DNA of 64,000 nucleotides from a bacterium (GCA_024231905.1 JAAEQC010000218.1:186001-250000); one strand, 5' to 3'; positions 36,821 through 46,780 are shown, counted from the stretch's first letter. Translations and numbers: made by a program. The notes: generated from the sequence alone by a model not told the origin.

Positions 36821-37528
36821 CTACCTCCAGCGCAGGAGCATCGTCTTCGGGTCCAGCCCCAGCTGCACCTTGGCGATGTCCTCGTTGGCGTGTTCCTTGG
36901 TGACGCGCACCCGGATGTGGTCGCTCTCGGGGCAGAGGTGGATGATCACGTCGAGATCATTGTCGAAACGGGCGACTCCCTCCGGCACGCTCCGCTCGTC
37001 CAGATCCTGGTCCTGGCGGTGCAGGGAGGCGGTGGTCCAGACCTCAGCTTTCCACTCGGCCGCCAGCTTCCTGAGTCCGTCGATCTCCCACTGCTCGGTC
37101 TTCTCGAAGCGCGGAGTGCCGTCCATGACGACCATGTCGGGCACGAAACCCGCCGCGTCCTTGAGGAATCCCACCGACTCCTCGAGCTTCTCCAGGCTGA
37201 AGTCGTCCCGGTTGTAGACCAGGATGTGGCGGTTGCGCTCCATGCGGAGCAGCCGCTGGGGGCGCTCCTGCATGTCCAGGGCCTCGGCCATGGCATGGAA
37301 GATCTGATCGAAAAAGGCGGTGATGTGCTCCACCGATTCTTTGGTGGAAATGTACAGCACCTTGCGCCGCTGCAGCAGCCGGTCCAGGGCCAGGCCGATC
37401 AGGAAACCGGTCTTGCCCACGCCGTTGCGGGCCAGGACGACCCCCAGGTTCCCTGCACCCAGGCCACCGCCGATGGCGCGGTCGAAGATACGGACGGGAC
37501 TGCGTTCGATGAGGCTCTTGTCAGGCAT
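36821..37528 (-). CDS. RecA/KaiC-like P-loop ATPase of unknown role
   Basis: The 235-residue single-domain protein shows Walker A ARNGVGKT at residues 33-40, a following strand RKVLYISTKESVEHI, Walker B-like DMVVMDGTPR, and a C-terminal IIHLCPESDHIRVRVTKEHANED that resembles the KaiC/RadA family's last strands. It lacks the zinc finger and Lon-like domain of RadA and has one ATPase module, not the two of KaiC. GAGAGGAAAACG precedes the ATG at 37528. It lies 19 bases after fusA. I know of no function for this stand-alone form. Confidence 0.7.
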   Translation of the reverse strand: MPDKSLIERSPVRIFDRAIGGGLGAGNLGVVLARNGVGKTGFLIGLALDRLLQRRKVLYISTKESVEHITAFFDQIFHAMAEALDMQERPQRLLRMERNRHILVYNRDDFSLEKLEESVGFLKDAAGFVPDMVVMDGTPRFEKTEQWEIDGLRKLAAEWKAEVWTTASLHRQDQDLDERSVPEGVARFDNDLDVIIHLCPESDHIRVRVTKEHANEDIAKVQLGLDPKTMLLRWR

Positions 37529-37547
37529 CGTTTTCCTCTCTCCCGGC

Positions 37548-39635
37548 CTAACGGCCCTCGGCCCGGCGTTCCTGGTAGGCCTTGACCAGTTCCTCCGCCA
37601 CCTCGGCCGGAGCCGGTGCGTAACGGGCGAATTCCATGGTGAACTCGGCCTTGCCCGCCGTCGCCGACCGCAGGACCGAAGCATAACCGAACATCTCGGC
37701 CAGGGGAACATTTGCGTCGATACGAATGAAGCCCTTGTCCTCGGTGGTACCGACGATCACGCCCCGGCGTTGCATCAGCGTCTTGATGATGTCGCCCTGG
37801 TACTCGGTCGGACCCTCGATGGACACGAGCATGAGCGGCTCCAGGGCCACGGGCTTGCCGTGGCCGTAGAACTTGCGCACGGTGGCCCGGCAGGCTGTCC
37901 GGAAGGCCATGTCCGAGGAGTCCACCGCGTGAGAGTTGCCGTCTCGCAGAACGACGTTCATGCCCTGCACCGGCGCCCCGATGTACGAGCCCTCGACCAG
38001 GGACGACGCGAAACCCTTCTGGCAGGCCCCGATGTACTCGGTGGGGATGTTACCGCCGGTCACCTTGCTCTCGAAGTGGAACTCGCCGTCTTCACTCGGC
38101 TCGAAGGTACCCTGGACCTTGGCGTACTGTCCCGATCCACCGGTCTGCTTCTTGTGGGTGTAGTCGAATTCCACCACCCGGGTGATGGTCTCCCGGTACT
38201 TCACCTGGGGCGCGCCGGTCTGGACGGTGGCGCCGTACTCGCGCTTGATGCGCTCGATGTAAACTTCCAGGTGCAGCTCACCCATGCCGCTGATGATCGT
38301 GTCACCGGTCTCGTCGTCCACGGCCGTGTGGAAGGTCGGGTCCTCACGGGTGAAGCGATGCAGGGCCTTGGCCAGCTTGTCCTGGGCCTTGGTATCCTCC
38401 GGAACCACCGCCAGGCTGACCACCGGCTCAGGCACGTGCATGCTCGAGAGGCTGATACGGGCGCCGGATGTGAAGGTGTCGCCGCTGGCGCAGTCGATGC
38501 CGAAAAGAGCGATGATGTCGCCGGCGGAGGCGAGCTCGATCTCCTCCATCTCGTCGGCGTGCATGCGGCCCATGCGGCCGATCTTCACCTTCTTGCCGGT
38601 GCGGCTGTTGAAGATGTCGTCGCCCTTGCGGAGCTTGCCCTGGTAGATGCGCACGTAGGTGAGCTGGCCGTAGGGCCCCTCCTCCAGCTTGAAGGCGTTG
38701 CACACCATGGGGTCGTCCACGCTGTTGCTCAGGACGAACTCCTGCTCCTCGCCGCCCTTGACCACCTCGATGGCCGTGTTGCGGATGTCCGTGGGCGCGG
38801 GCAGGTAGCGGGTCACGGCGTTCAGCAGGAGCTGCACGCCCTTGTTCTTGTAGGCGCTGCCCATGAACACGGGGGTCAGTTCGTTGGCCAGGACCCCGTT
38901 GCGCACAGCGCCGTGGATCAGGTCCTCGGTCACCGCCTCCTCCAGGATGGCCTCCATGAGCTCGTCGCTGAACATACTCACCGCGTCGAGCATGGCTTCG
39001 CGCCGGGACTCGGCCTCCACCTGCAGGCTGGCCGGGATGTCGCCCTCTACGATGTTCTCGCCGTTGTCGCCCTCGAAGCGATAGGCGCGCATGGTGACCA
39101 GGTCGACCACGCCCTCGAGTTTATCCTCGAGGCCGATGGGGATCTGCATCATCACCGCGTTGTGCTTGAGCTTCTCGCGGAGCTGGTCGGTGACCCGGGC
39201 CGGGTTGGCGCCCGACCGGTCGCACTTGTTGACGAAAGCGATGCGCGGCACGGCGTAGCGCTTCATCTGACGGTCCACGGTGATGGACTGGCTCTGGACG
39301 CCGGCCACGGCGCACAGCACCAGGACCGCCCCGTCGAGCACCTTCAGGGCGCGCTCCACCTCGATGGTGAAATCCACGTGCCCCGGGGTGTCGATGATGT
39401 TGACGTGGTGGTCCTTCCACATGGTGAACGTGGCGGCGCTCTGGATCGTGATGCCGCGCTCCCGCTCGAGCTCCATGGAATCCATGGTGGCGCCCACGCC
39501 GTCCTTACCCCGCACCTCGTGGATGGCGCGGATACGTCCAGTATAGAAGAGGATCCGCTCGGTCAGCGTCGTCTTGCCCGAATCGATGTGGGCGCTGATG
39601 CCGATGTTCCTGATCCTGCTCATGTCAGCCGTCAT
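37548..39635 (-). CDS. fusA: Elongation factor G, spdEFG1/mitochondrial-EFG1-like
   Basis: The 695-residue GTPase drives ribosomal translocation. G1 is AHIDSGKTT at residues 15-23, with SGK in place of the AGK of canonical EF-G; G3 is DTPGHVDF, G4 FVNKCDR. Domain IV shows the typical [16 protein letters not shown] and [13 protein letters not shown]. The [20 protein letters not shown] opening is that of mitochondrial EF-G1 and the spdEFG1 group of spirochaetes, planctomycetes and deltaproteobacteria, where a second EF-G handles ribosome recycling. No rpsL, rpsG or tuf lies nearby. Confidence 0.95.
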   Translation of the reverse strand: MTADMSRIRNIGISAHIDSGKTTLTERILFYTGRIRAIHEVRGKDGVGATMDSMELERERGITIQSAATFTMWKDHHVNIIDTPGHVDFTIEVERALKVLDGAVLVLCAVAGVQSQSITVDRQMKRYAVPRIAFVNKCDRSGANPARVTDQLREKLKHNAVMMQIPIGLEDKLEGVVDLVTMRAYRFEGDNGENIVEGDIPASLQVEAESRREAMLDAVSMFSDELMEAILEEAVTEDLIHGAVRNGVLANELTPVFMGSAYKNKGVQLLLNAVTRYLPAPTDIRNTAIEVVKGGEEQEFVLSNSVDDPMVCNAFKLEEGPYGQLTYVRIYQGKLRKGDDIFNSRTGKKVKIGRMGRMHADEMEEIELASAGDIIALFGIDCASGDTFTSGARISLSSMHVPEPVVSLAVVPEDTKAQDKLAKALHRFTREDPTFHTAVDDETGDTIISGMGELHLEVYIERIKREYGATVQTGAPQVKYRETITRVVEFDYTHKKQTGGSGQYAKVQGTFEPSEDGEFHFESKVTGGNIPTEYIGACQKGFASSLVEGSYIGAPVQGMNVVLRDGNSHAVDSSDMAFRTACRATVRKFYGHGKPVALEPLMLVSIEGPTEYQGDIIKTLMQRRGVIVGTTEDKGFIRIDANVPLAEMFGYASVLRSATAGKAEFTMEFARYAPAPAEVAEELVKAYQERRAEGR

Positions 39636-39705
39636 GACGTCTCGTCCTCTTTGGCGGCGGTTTCTGACCGACCGCGTTCATCTTCAGCAAACGCTACAAA
39701 AACAC

Positions 39706-39738
39706 GTCCACCTTGGCACGGGTGCATCTCAGGTGGAC
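39706..39738 (-). terminator. Terminator-like hairpin in the fusA leader
   Basis: On the reverse strand an 8-bp perfect stem (39731-39738 with 39706-39713) encloses a 17-base loop with a small inner stem, and GTGTTTTTG follows. It lies between the fusA promoter and the fusA start, about 70 bases before the ATG, so it may attenuate fusA. Confidence 0.6.
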
Positions 39739-39751
39739 GCGGCGCGCGCGT

Positions 39752-39780
39752 ATGATAGGCAAGCCCGCGCCTGAATGCAA
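39752..39780 (-). promoter_or_regulatory. Promoter of fusA
   Basis: On the reverse strand TTGCAT and TATCAT are separated by 17 bases. Transcription would start about 110 bases before the fusA ATG. Confidence 0.65.
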
Positions 39781-39802
39781 ATCCGGTAAGTAAGCGTCCT
39801 GA

Positions 39803-40588
39803 TTATTTTTTGACGAGCAGCGGGGCCAGGAGCTGGTGCTGGGGAGTGAAGAAGGCGCGGGAGGTGAGCAGGGCCGCCGCCAGGGCGCTGACCGCGGTTC
39901 CGCCCACCAGGACGTAGATGATGATGAGTTGGATCTGGACCGCGTCGACGGGCGAGGCTCCCGCCAGGATCATGCCCGTCATGGCCCCCGGCAGCTTGAT
40001 GAGGCCCACCGTGCGGGTGGTGTCGACGATGGGCACCAGGGCGCGGCGGACCGAGCGCGTGACCGTCGGACGGGCGGCGCACCGGCCACTGGCGCCCAGG
40101 GCCAGGGCCGTCTCCACGTGGTCGCGGCCGGCGTCCAGATCGTCCCGGATGCGGGCCATGACCAGGGAACAGGTGGTCATGGAGTTGCCGATGACCATGC
40201 CCGCTACGGGAATGATGTAGCGGGGGGTGAAGGCGAAGACCCGCAGCAGCAAAACCAGGCCCAGGGTAAGCACCACCGCCGTGCCGATGGACAGGATCGT
40301 GATGCGCCGGGCCCCGGGCACGCCCTTGGCCCGCCCGGCGGAAGTGAGAGCCGCCACGGTGGTCATGATCGACAGGAGCAACAGGGTCCACCACACGGTG
40401 TCCGCGTCGAAGATGAACTGCAGGGCGTAACCCACGGCCACGAGCTGGATGAACGCCCGCACCGAGGACCAGGCCAGCTCCGGCACGAGTCCTACCCGTT
40501 GCACGCGGCTCAGCAGGCCGGCCAGGACCACCAGGGCCAGGCTGGCGGCGATGCGGCCGAGATCGAGGTCGTTCAAAACCTGGTTCAC
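39803..40588 (-). CDS. fetB: FetB-type ABC transporter permease (UPF0014)
   Basis: The 261-residue inner-membrane protein has six or seven hydrophobic segments and the UPF0014 landmarks RAFIQLVAVGYALQFIF, YIIPVAGMVIGNSMTTCSL, ETALALGAS and the loop TRTVGLIKLPGAMTGMILAGASPVDAVQIQ. E. coli FetAB exports iron; other relatives are annotated for other metals. The start overlaps the fetA stop as ATGA, making a two-gene transporter. Confidence 0.9.
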   Translation of the reverse strand: MNQVLNDLDLGRIAASLALVVLAGLLSRVQRVGLVPELAWSSVRAFIQLVAVGYALQFIFDADTVWWTLLLLSIMTTVAALTSAGRAKGVPGARRITILSIGTAVVLTLGLVLLLRVFAFTPRYIIPVAGMVIGNSMTTCSLVMARIRDDLDAGRDHVETALALGASGRCAARPTVTRSVRRALVPIVDTTRTVGLIKLPGAMTGMILAGASPVDAVQIQLIIIYVLVGGTAVSALAAALLTSRAFFTPQHQLLAPLLVKK

Positions 40589-41325
40589 GGCGCCTCCCCC
40601 GTGAGCTCGCCCCGGGCGAAGGCCGCCGTCAGCGGGTGGTCTTCGCCGTCCAGCATGGCCGCCGGCGCCCCGGACTCGACCACCTTGCCACCCGCCAGCA
40701 GGTACAGGCGTTGGGCCACGCGGCGGGCCTGTTCCAGGTCGTGGGTAACCAGCAGGGCGGTGACACCGCGCTCGGCGACGATGCGGCCGAGGGCCTCCTC
40801 CACGGCGTTGCGGGCGGCCGGGTCGAGAGCGCTGGTGGGTTCGTCGAGCAGCAGAACCGACGGTTCGTTGGCCAGGCAGCGGGCCAGGGCCACCCGTTGG
40901 ACCTGCCCGCCGGAAAGCTCGTCGGCGGGGCGGTCGGCCAGGGCCGGCTCCAGGCCGGAGAGTTCGAGCAGCTCGGCCAGTTGCGTATCCGTGAGCAGGC
41001 GATCCACCTGGGCCGGACCGAAGCGCACGTTCTCGGCCACGGTTCCCGGCAGGGCCACCGGTTGCTGGAAGACCATGCCCACCCGGCGCCGCAACTCCAC
41101 CGGGTCACCGGCGGTCACGTCGCGGCCGTCCACGTGGACGGTGCCAGCCGGGGGTTCGAGCAGGCGATTGACGCAGCGCAGAATAGAAGACTTGCCGCCG
41201 CCGCTGGGGCCGGCCACGGCCGCCACCGTACCGGGGGCCACCTCCAGGTCCACCCGGTCAAGAACTCGGCGGCCGCCGCGCCGGAGCGCGAGGCCGCCGA
41301 TGGCGATGGCCGCGGGCGCGCTCAA
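40585..41325 (-). CDS. fetA: FetA-type ABC transporter ATP-binding protein
   Basis: The 246-residue ATPase has Walker [14 protein letters not shown]-loop [10 protein letters not shown], signature [16 protein letters not shown], Walker [12 protein letters not shown] and H-loop LLVTHD. It pairs with FetB downstream. A TTG start at 41325 overlaps the kbl stop as TTGA, and no ATG fits the alignment. It is probably an iron exporter by family and partner. Confidence 0.9.
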   Translation of the reverse strand: MSAPAAIAIGGLALRRGGRRVLDRVDLEVAPGTVAAVAGPSGGGKSSILRCVNRLLEPPAGTVHVDGRDVTAGDPVELRRRVGMVFQQPVALPGTVAENVRFGPAQVDRLLTDTQLAELLELSGLEPALADRPADELSGGQVQRVALARCLANEPSVLLLDEPTSALDPAARNAVEEALGRIVAERGVTALLVTHDLEQARRVAQRLYLLAGGKVVESGAPAAMLDGEDHPLTAAFARGELTGEAP

Positions 41326-42518
41326 ATGGCGCCGTGCTTCTTGCCCACCTCGGCGAAGGCCGCCAGGCAGCGGTCCAGGTGCGCGTCCGAATGGGCCGCC
41401 GAGGCCTGCAGGCGGATGCGGGCCCCGCCACGGGGCACCACCGGGAAGCTGAAGCCGATGCAGTAGATGCCCGCAGCCAGCAGATCGCGGGACATGTTCT
41501 GGGCCATGATGGCGTCATCGTCGTGGCGCCGGAAGTGGACCGGCACGATGGGGTGGTCCCCTTCGTCCACGTCGAAGCCCAGGTCGCGCAGGCCGTCCCG
41601 CAGCTTGGCCTGGTTCTTCGCCACAGTGCGCAAGGGCTCCGGATCCTCGCGCAGGATGCGCAGCACTTCCAGGGCCGCCCCGCAGATCATCATGGGCAGG
41701 GAGTTGCTGAAGAGGTAGGGACGGCTCTTCTGCCGGAGCCACTCGACGATCTCCTTGCGACCGCTCGTGGCCCCGCCCAGGGCGCCGCCGAGTGCCTTGC
41801 CCAGAGTGGTGGTCACGATATCGACCCGGTCCATGACCCCGAACTTCTCGTGGGTGCCGCGGCCGCTGGGGCCGGTGAACCCGGTGGCGTGGCTGTCGTC
41901 CACCAGCACCAGGGAGTCGTACTTGTCGGCCAGGTCGCAGATCTCCGGCAGCTTGGCCAGATCGCCGTCCATGGAGAAGACGCCGTCGGTGACGACGAGC
42001 CGGAAGGCCGCGTCCTGGGCTTCCTTGAGACGGTCCTCGAGGACGTTCATGTCCGCGTGGTCATAGATGAAACGTCGGGCCTTGGCCAGCCGCACGCCGT
42101 CGATGATGGACGCGTGGTTGAGCTGGTCGGTGATGATGGCGCTGTCCTTGGCCAGCAGGGGCTCGAAAACGCCCCCGTTGGCGTCGAAGCACGCGGCGTA
42201 GAGGATCGTGTCCTCCATGCCCAGGAAGTCGCTCAACTCCGCTTCCAGCTGCTTGTGCAATTCGGTGGTACCGCAGATGAAGCGGACCGAACTGAGCCCG
42301 TAGCCCCACTTGTCGAGGGCAGCCTTGGCCGCTTCCACCACGCGGGGATCGGACGCCAGGCCCAGGTAGTTGTTGGCGCAGAAATTCAGGACGGTGCTGC
42401 CGCCCACGGTGATCTCGGCGCCCTGGGGCCCCTGGAGCACGCGCTCGTCCTTGTACAATCCCTGGTCCCGGATGGCGTCGAGTTCGCCGCGCAGGACCTC
42501 ACCCAGCTTCCCGTACAT
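41322..42518 (-). CDS. kbl: Glycine C-acetyltransferase (2-amino-3-ketobutyrate CoA ligase)
   Basis: The PLP enzyme (398 residues) interconverts 2-amino-3-oxobutyrate plus CoA with glycine and acetyl-CoA in threonine breakdown. Seen are [47 protein letters not shown] and the PLP-lysine strand [14 protein letters not shown]. The ATG at 42518 has AGGAGGAC at five bases and is preferred to a GTG three bases earlier. No threonine dehydrogenase gene is present here. It follows fba by nine bases. Confidence 0.94.
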   Translation of the reverse strand: MYGKLGEVLRGELDAIRDQGLYKDERVLQGPQGAEITVGGSTVLNFCANNYLGLASDPRVVEAAKAALDKWGYGLSSVRFICGTTELHKQLEAELSDFLGMEDTILYAACFDANGGVFEPLLAKDSAIITDQLNHASIIDGVRLAKARRFIYDHADMNVLEDRLKEAQDAAFRLVVTDGVFSMDGDLAKLPEICDLADKYDSLVLVDDSHATGFTGPSGRGTHEKFGVMDRVDIVTTTLGKALGGALGGATSGRKEIVEWLRQKSRPYLFSNSLPMMICGAALEVLRILREDPEPLRTVAKNQAKLRDGLRDLGFDVDEGDHPIVPVHFRRHDDDAIMAQNMSRDLLAAGIYCIGFSFPVVPRGGARIRLQASAAHSDAHLDRCLAAFAEVGKKHGAI

Positions 42519-42527
42519 CACGTCCTC

Positions 42528-43544
42528 CTAGTAGCGCTTGGCCATGGCTTCGAGACTCACCACGGGCACCTTTTCCGCCCAGCCGGCCTGGCCGAAGGCG
42601 ATCATGCGGGCCTTGACCACCTCGGCCATGGCTTCGCGCGCGGGCTTCATGTAGTCCCGCGGATCGAACTTCTCGGGCTTCTCGGCCAGGAGCTTGCGGA
42701 TGGCGCCGGTGATGGCCAGGCGATTGTCCGTGTCCACGTTGATCTTGCGGACCCCGTGCTTGATGCCCTCCTGGATCGCCTCGACGGGCACGCCGTAGCT
42801 CTCCTTCAGGCCGCCGCCGAATTCGTTGATGATCTCCACCAGCTCGCGGGGCACGGAACTCGAGCCGTGCATGACCAGGTGCGTGTCCGGCAGGCGCCGG
42901 TGGATGTCCGCGATGAGGTCCATCTTCAGCACGTCGCCGGTGGGCTTCTTGGTGAACTTGTAGGCGCCGTGGCTGGTGCCTATGGCCACAGCCAGGGCGT
43001 CGCAGCCCGTGTCCTTGACGAAGCGCTCGGCCTCCTCAGGGTCGGTCAGATGTTCCTGGGCCTCTTCGCCCGAGAGACCGGCGCCGTGGCCGTCCTCGAT
43101 GCCACCCAGGCAGCCGATCTCCGCCTCGACGGTCACGCCCAGGCCGTGGGCCTTGTTCACCACCTGCTTGGTCACGTCCACATTGTACTCGTAGGTGGCC
43201 GGGGTCTTGCCGTCGGCCTCCAGGGAGCCGTCCATCATGACCGAGGTGAAGCCCTGGTCGATGGCGCTGAAACAGGTCTCGGGGCTGTTGCCGTGGTCCT
43301 GGTGCATGGCAATGGGGATCTGCGGATTCAGCTCGGCGGCCGCCAGCATGAGGTGGCGCAGGTAGTTGTCCTGGCTGTAGGAGCGGGCCCCGCGGCTGGC
43401 CTGGACGATGACCGGACTGTTGGTCTCGGTGGCGGCCATCATGATGGCCTGGATCTGCTCCATGTTGTTCACGTTGAAGGCGCCGACGCCGTAACCGTTC
43501 TCGGCGGCGTGGTCGAGCATGACGCGCATGGGAATCAACGGCAT
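42528..43544 (-). CDS. fba: Fructose-bisphosphate aldolase, class II
   Basis: The 338-residue zinc aldolase of glycolysis shows [17 protein letters not shown], zinc ligand region [55 protein letters not shown] and [11 protein letters not shown]. The length and the insertion GGIEDG fit the class IIA/B border group found in many FCB genomes. AGAGGAG precedes the ATG at 43544. It leads a run fba-kbl-fetA-fetB. Confidence 0.94.
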   Translation of the reverse strand: MPLIPMRVMLDHAAENGYGVGAFNVNNMEQIQAIMMAATETNSPVIVQASRGARSYSQDNYLRHLMLAAAELNPQIPIAMHQDHGNSPETCFSAIDQGFTSVMMDGSLEADGKTPATYEYNVDVTKQVVNKAHGLGVTVEAEIGCLGGIEDGHGAGLSGEEAQEHLTDPEEAERFVKDTGCDALAVAIGTSHGAYKFTKKPTGDVLKMDLIADIHRRLPDTHLVMHGSSSVPRELVEIINEFGGGLKESYGVPVEAIQEGIKHGVRKINVDTDNRLAITGAIRKLLAEKPEKFDPRDYMKPAREAMAEVVKARMIAFGQAGWAEKVPVVSLEAMAKRY

Positions 43545-43670
43545 GGCGGTCTCCTCTGTATGAGGTTTCAGGGACGCGCGCGGACGTCGCGCGGGATTGC
43601 ATGGGCCCAAGCTAATGCAGCGCCACCGTCGAAGCAACGGCCGGTTGCCGGAGCCGGCGGAATCCCGGTC

Positions 43671-43698
43671 TTGCCGTGGGGCGTCCTATCGCTATCAT
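43671..43698 (+). promoter_or_regulatory. Candidate promoter of the znu operon
   Basis: TTGCCG and TATCAT are 16 bases apart, 25 bases before the znuA ATG. No convincing Zur-box palindrome could be picked out in the 43545-43723 spacer. Confidence 0.42.
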
Positions 43699-43723
43699 GG
43701 GGCGGTTTCATGGAAGGACCGTC

Positions 43724-44581
43724 ATGCCCCGCGCCCGTACCACTCTCGTCTCCGGCCTGACCGCGCTGCTCGTGGCCGTGGCCGCGTCCGCCACGGCCGC
43801 ACCCGCCTTGCGCGTGATCGTCGCCATCCCGCCCCAGGCCTGGTTCGTCGAGCGGATCGCCGGCGACCATGCGGAGGTGTCGATCCTGCTGGCCTCCGGC
43901 GACTCGCCCGCCACCTACGAACCCACCCCCCGGCGCATGGCCGTGCTCGAGGGCGCGGATCTCTTCCTGGCCGCCGGCGTGCCCTTCGAGCGGGGGCTGC
44001 GGCCGCGCATCGCCGGACTCTCGAACCCGCCGGTGATCGCCGGTCCCGAGGCCGCATCCGGACACTTCCACCACGACGGCCTCGATCCCCACACCTGGCT
44101 CTCCCCCGCCGGCGCAGCGGCCTTGGCGGACACGGTGATCTCGGCCCTGATCGCCCTGAGACCCGCGCACCAGGCGGAATTCACCCTGCGCCGCACCGAA
44201 CTCGGTCGCGCCATCGCCGCCGCCGATACGACCGCCCGCGCTGTCCTGGCCGACCACGCCGGCGGCACCTTCGTGGTCTTCCATCCGGCCTTCGGCCACT
44301 TCGCCGCCGCCTACGGCCTGCAGCAGGTGGCCATCGAACAGGACGGCCACGAACCCGGTGCGCGCCACCTGGCCGAGGTCTCGACCCTGGCCCGGGAGCG
44401 CGGCGTGGGCGCGGTGGTGGTCCAGACCGGCTTCTCGCGGCGCGCCGCCCAGGCGGTGGCCTCGTCCCTGGACGTGCCCATCGTCGAACTCGACCCCCTG
44501 GCCCGGGACTGGGACGCCAACCTTATCCGCATGGCCACGGCCCTGGCCCGGGTCCTGGGACACGGCAGGAGTGCGCCGTGA
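43724..44581 (+). CDS. znuA: Zinc/manganese ABC transporter substrate-binding protein
   Basis: The 285-residue cluster A-I solute-binding protein has a signal peptide (LVSGLTALLVAVAASATAA). Zinc-site features are the loop SGHFHHDGLDPHTWLSP, FVVFHPAFGHFAAAYGL and the late acidic LDPLARDWDANLIR. Its short His loop favours zinc, but manganese or iron cannot be excluded. The ATG at 43724 has GGAAGGACC upstream. It overlaps znuC by GTGA. Confidence 0.88.
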   Translation: MPRARTTLVSGLTALLVAVAASATAAPALRVIVAIPPQAWFVERIAGDHAEVSILLASGDSPATYEPTPRRMAVLEGADLFLAAGVPFERGLRPRIAGLSNPPVIAGPEAASGHFHHDGLDPHTWLSPAGAAALADTVISALIALRPAHQAEFTLRRTELGRAIAAADTTARAVLADHAGGTFVVFHPAFGHFAAAYGLQQVAIEQDGHEPGARHLAEVSTLARERGVGAVVVQTGFSRRAAQAVASSLDVPIVELDPLARDWDANLIRMATALARVLGHGRSAP

Positions 44582-45333
44582 GCGCCGTCATCGCCTGCCG
44601 CGACCTGAGCTTCGGCTACGGCGCCGAATCCCTCCTGAAGGACGTGAACGTCTCCATCCCCGCCGGGGATTTCGTGACCGTGGTCGGCCCCAACGGCAGC
44701 GGCAAGACCACCCTCCTGAAACTCTTCCTCGGCCTGCTGAAACCCGCCCGCGGCGGCGTGGAGATCTTCGGCGTCTCCCCGCGCCGCGCCCGTCGGCGCG
44801 TGGGCTACGTACCCCAGCACCCACGCCTGGACCCCCTCTTCCCCGTGAGCGCCGTAGACGTGGCCCTCATGGGTCGCCTGGGCCGCACGCCCCTGCTCGG
44901 TGGCTGGCGCCGGGACGACCGCGAGGCAGCTCTCAGCGCTCTGGACGAAGTAGGCCTCTCCGATCGCGCCGGCGACCACTTCGCCGCCCTGTCCGGCGGT
45001 CAGAAGCAGCGGGTGCTCATCGCCCGCGCCCTGGCCGGCGGGCCGGAACTGCTGCTGCTGGACGAGCCCACCGCCGGCCTGGACGCCCACATCGAGGAAG
45101 GCTTTTATCGCCTGCTCGAGGAGTTGAACAAGCGCCTGACCATCGTCATGGTCTCCCACGATCTGGGCTTCGTGTCCCACTTCGTCAAGAGCGTCCTGTG
45201 CGTGGGGCGCGAGGTGGTCGTCCACCCCACCAGCGAGGTCACGGGTGAGGTCATCGCCGACCTCTACGGGGGCGACGTGCGGCTGGTGCGCCACGACCAC
45301 CGTTGCAGCGAGGAGGGCCACCGGCATGACTGA
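44578..45333 (+). CDS. znuC: Zinc ABC transporter ATP-binding protein
   Basis: The 251-residue ATPase has Walker A VGPNGSGKTTLL, Q-loop GYVPQHPRLD, signature ALSGGQKQRVLIARAL, Walker B LLLLDEPTAGLD and H-loop VMVSHD. The C-terminal tail is His-rich (RHDHRCSEEGHRHD), a possible metal-binding end. GTG at 44578 overlaps znuA. The long upstream in-frame region belongs to a frame shadow. Confidence 0.92.
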   Translation: MSAVIACRDLSFGYGAESLLKDVNVSIPAGDFVTVVGPNGSGKTTLLKLFLGLLKPARGGVEIFGVSPRRARRRVGYVPQHPRLDPLFPVSAVDVALMGRLGRTPLLGGWRRDDREAALSALDEVGLSDRAGDHFAALSGGQKQRVLIARALAGGPELLLLDEPTAGLDAHIEEGFYRLLEELNKRLTIVMVSHDLGFVSHFVKSVLCVGREVVVHPTSEVTGEVIADLYGGDVRLVRHDHRCSEEGHRHD

Positions 45334-46162
45334 ACTGCTGACGGCCTTCACCGAGCACCGCTTCCTGCAGTACGCCCTGCTGGCGGGCCTGCTGGCCGCC
45401 ATCCCCTGCGGCGTCGTAGGCAGTTACGTGGTGATCCGCCGCATCACCTACATGGCCGGCGGCATCGCCCACTCAGTGCTCGCCGGACTGGGTCTCGTCC
45501 ACTACATGCAGGTGGTCCACGGGGTGACGGCCGTCTCCCCCATGGTCGGCGCCATCGTGGCGGCCCTCGTGGCCGCTGCGGTCATCGGCTGGGTGGGCGG
45601 CAGCATGGGCCAGCGGGTGGACTCGGTCATCGGCGCCGTGTGGGCGGTGGGTATGGCCCTGGGTGTGGTCTTCATCGCCCTGACGCCGGGCTACACCACC
45701 GACCTCATGAGCTACCTCTTCGGCAACATCCTCATGGTCACAGCCCGGGACCTGTGGTTGGCCGGCACCCTGGTTCTGCTGGTGCTGGTGGTAACCGGGC
45801 TCTTCCACCGCCAGTTGCTGGCCGTGAGCTTCGACGCCGAGTACGCCGAACTCCAGGGCGTCCCCGTGGGCCGGTTCACCGCCCTGCTGCTGGCCCTGAC
45901 CGCCCTGACGGTGGTCGTACTGGTGAGCGTGGTGGGGATCATCCTGGTCATCGCCCTGCTCACTTTGCCCGCGGCCACGGCCAATCTCTTCGCCCGGCGC
46001 CTGGGCGGCATGATGGCCCTGGCGGTGGGACTGTGCGCGGCCCTCACCGTGGGTGGGTTGGCCCTGAGTTACGGACCGGATCTGCCGGCGGGGGCGGTGA
46101 CGATCCTGCTGACGGGGGTCGTCTATTTTGCGGCGGTGTTGGTGCGGCGGCGGAACGTCTGA
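45326..46162 (+). CDS. znuB: Zinc ABC transporter permease
   Basis: The 278-residue ABC-3 permease has about eight hydrophobic helices, with LAAIPCGVVGSYVVIRRITYMAGGIAHSVLAGLGL near the N terminus and the family segment VSFDAEYAELQGVPVGRF. The ATG at 45326 overlaps znuC by eight bases. It completes a compact three-gene importer; the operon ends close to the tmRNA gene facing it. Confidence 0.92.
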   Translation: MTELLTAFTEHRFLQYALLAGLLAAIPCGVVGSYVVIRRITYMAGGIAHSVLAGLGLVHYMQVVHGVTAVSPMVGAIVAALVAAAVIGWVGGSMGQRVDSVIGAVWAVGMALGVVFIALTPGYTTDLMSYLFGNILMVTARDLWLAGTLVLLVLVVTGLFHRQLLAVSFDAEYAELQGVPVGRFTALLLALTALTVVVLVSVVGIILVIALLTLPAATANLFARRLGGMMALAVGLCAALTVGGLALSYGPDLPAGAVTILLTGVVYFAAVLVRRRNV

Positions 46163-46168
46163 ACAAGA

Positions 46169-46198
46169 GAATCGCCCCACCGGGCGGTGAGGCGATTC
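46169..46198 (-). terminator. Hairpin between znuB and tmRNA
   Basis: An 8-bp stem (46169-46176 with 46191-46198) with an inner stem lies between the convergent znuB and ssrA, 11 bases past the tmRNA end. Neither side has a strong T-run, so function as terminator for either transcript is uncertain. Confidence 0.4.
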
Positions 46199-46208
46199 GT
46201 GAGGTTCT

Positions 46209-46561
46209 TGGTGGAGGCGGCGGGAATCGAACCCGCGTCCGTAACCGGTACCCCGCCAGCGTCTACATGCTTAGTCCCCTGTCATTTAACCTGCCGGGTG
46301 GCCAGGGAACATGCCGCCCTGCAGGCTAGCCTCACAACTGTTTCACCCTTTGGCCAGAGGCCTGCCGCCGTGGCTATTCACCGGAAACGTCGCTCCCATG
46401 GACCAGTCCGGTGACCCCCCGGTCCGGGAACGGGCAGCTAACTAAGCTGCCAGTGCGAAATTGTTTTCGTCACTTGTTGGTTTTCCACCGTTTTACGAGA
46501 TACGTGGAATCTCGGCATGCAGCCAACGGTCCCCCGACCACGTCGAAGCCAGGTCGCCCCC
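46209..46561 (-). ncRNA. ssrA: Transfer-messenger RNA
   Basis: The 353-nt reverse-strand RNA has a tRNA-like end: 5' GGGGGCGACCTGGCTTCGACG pairs with the 3' part GACGCGGGTTCGATTCCCGCCGCCTCCACCA. The 5' GGGGCxACCTGGxTTCGACG and the T-arm are hallmarks of tmRNA. The tag reading frame is at 46442-46486 (GGA resume codon, TAG stop) and encodes GKPTSDENNFALAA, with the ALAA degradation end. tmRNA with SmpB rescues stalled ribosomes. Confidence 0.95.
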
Positions 46562-46596
46562 ACGAGTCGCTTACCCGAGACCGGGTCGCTCTGTTC

Positions 46597-46626
46597 AATA
46601 TAGCATGGAATGTGCCGCGAGCCCAA
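46597..46626 (-). promoter_or_regulatory. Candidate promoter of tmRNA
   Basis: On the reverse strand TTGGGC, an 18-base spacer with an extended -10 TGC, and TATATT lie about 36 bases before the mature 5' end, consistent with a short processed leader. The remaining spacer to 46780 holds no gene. Confidence 0.5.
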
Positions 46627-46780
46627 AGATCCCGTCGGAGTTTGGATTCTGCCGGACCTCGGAGCGGCGACGCCACCAGAAGAGGGCGGCCGACAGCGGG
46701 ATCATCCCCGCGACCGACCGCACCGCGCGACCGTCGGCGTCTGCCGCCAGCACGGGCTTGGTCACCGTCGCCCGGATACG

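Noticed and set aside
46438-46626. A 62-codon frame within and beside the tmRNA
   Set aside because: It overlaps the RNA gene in the wrong frame relative to the tag; the tmRNA structure explains the sequence.
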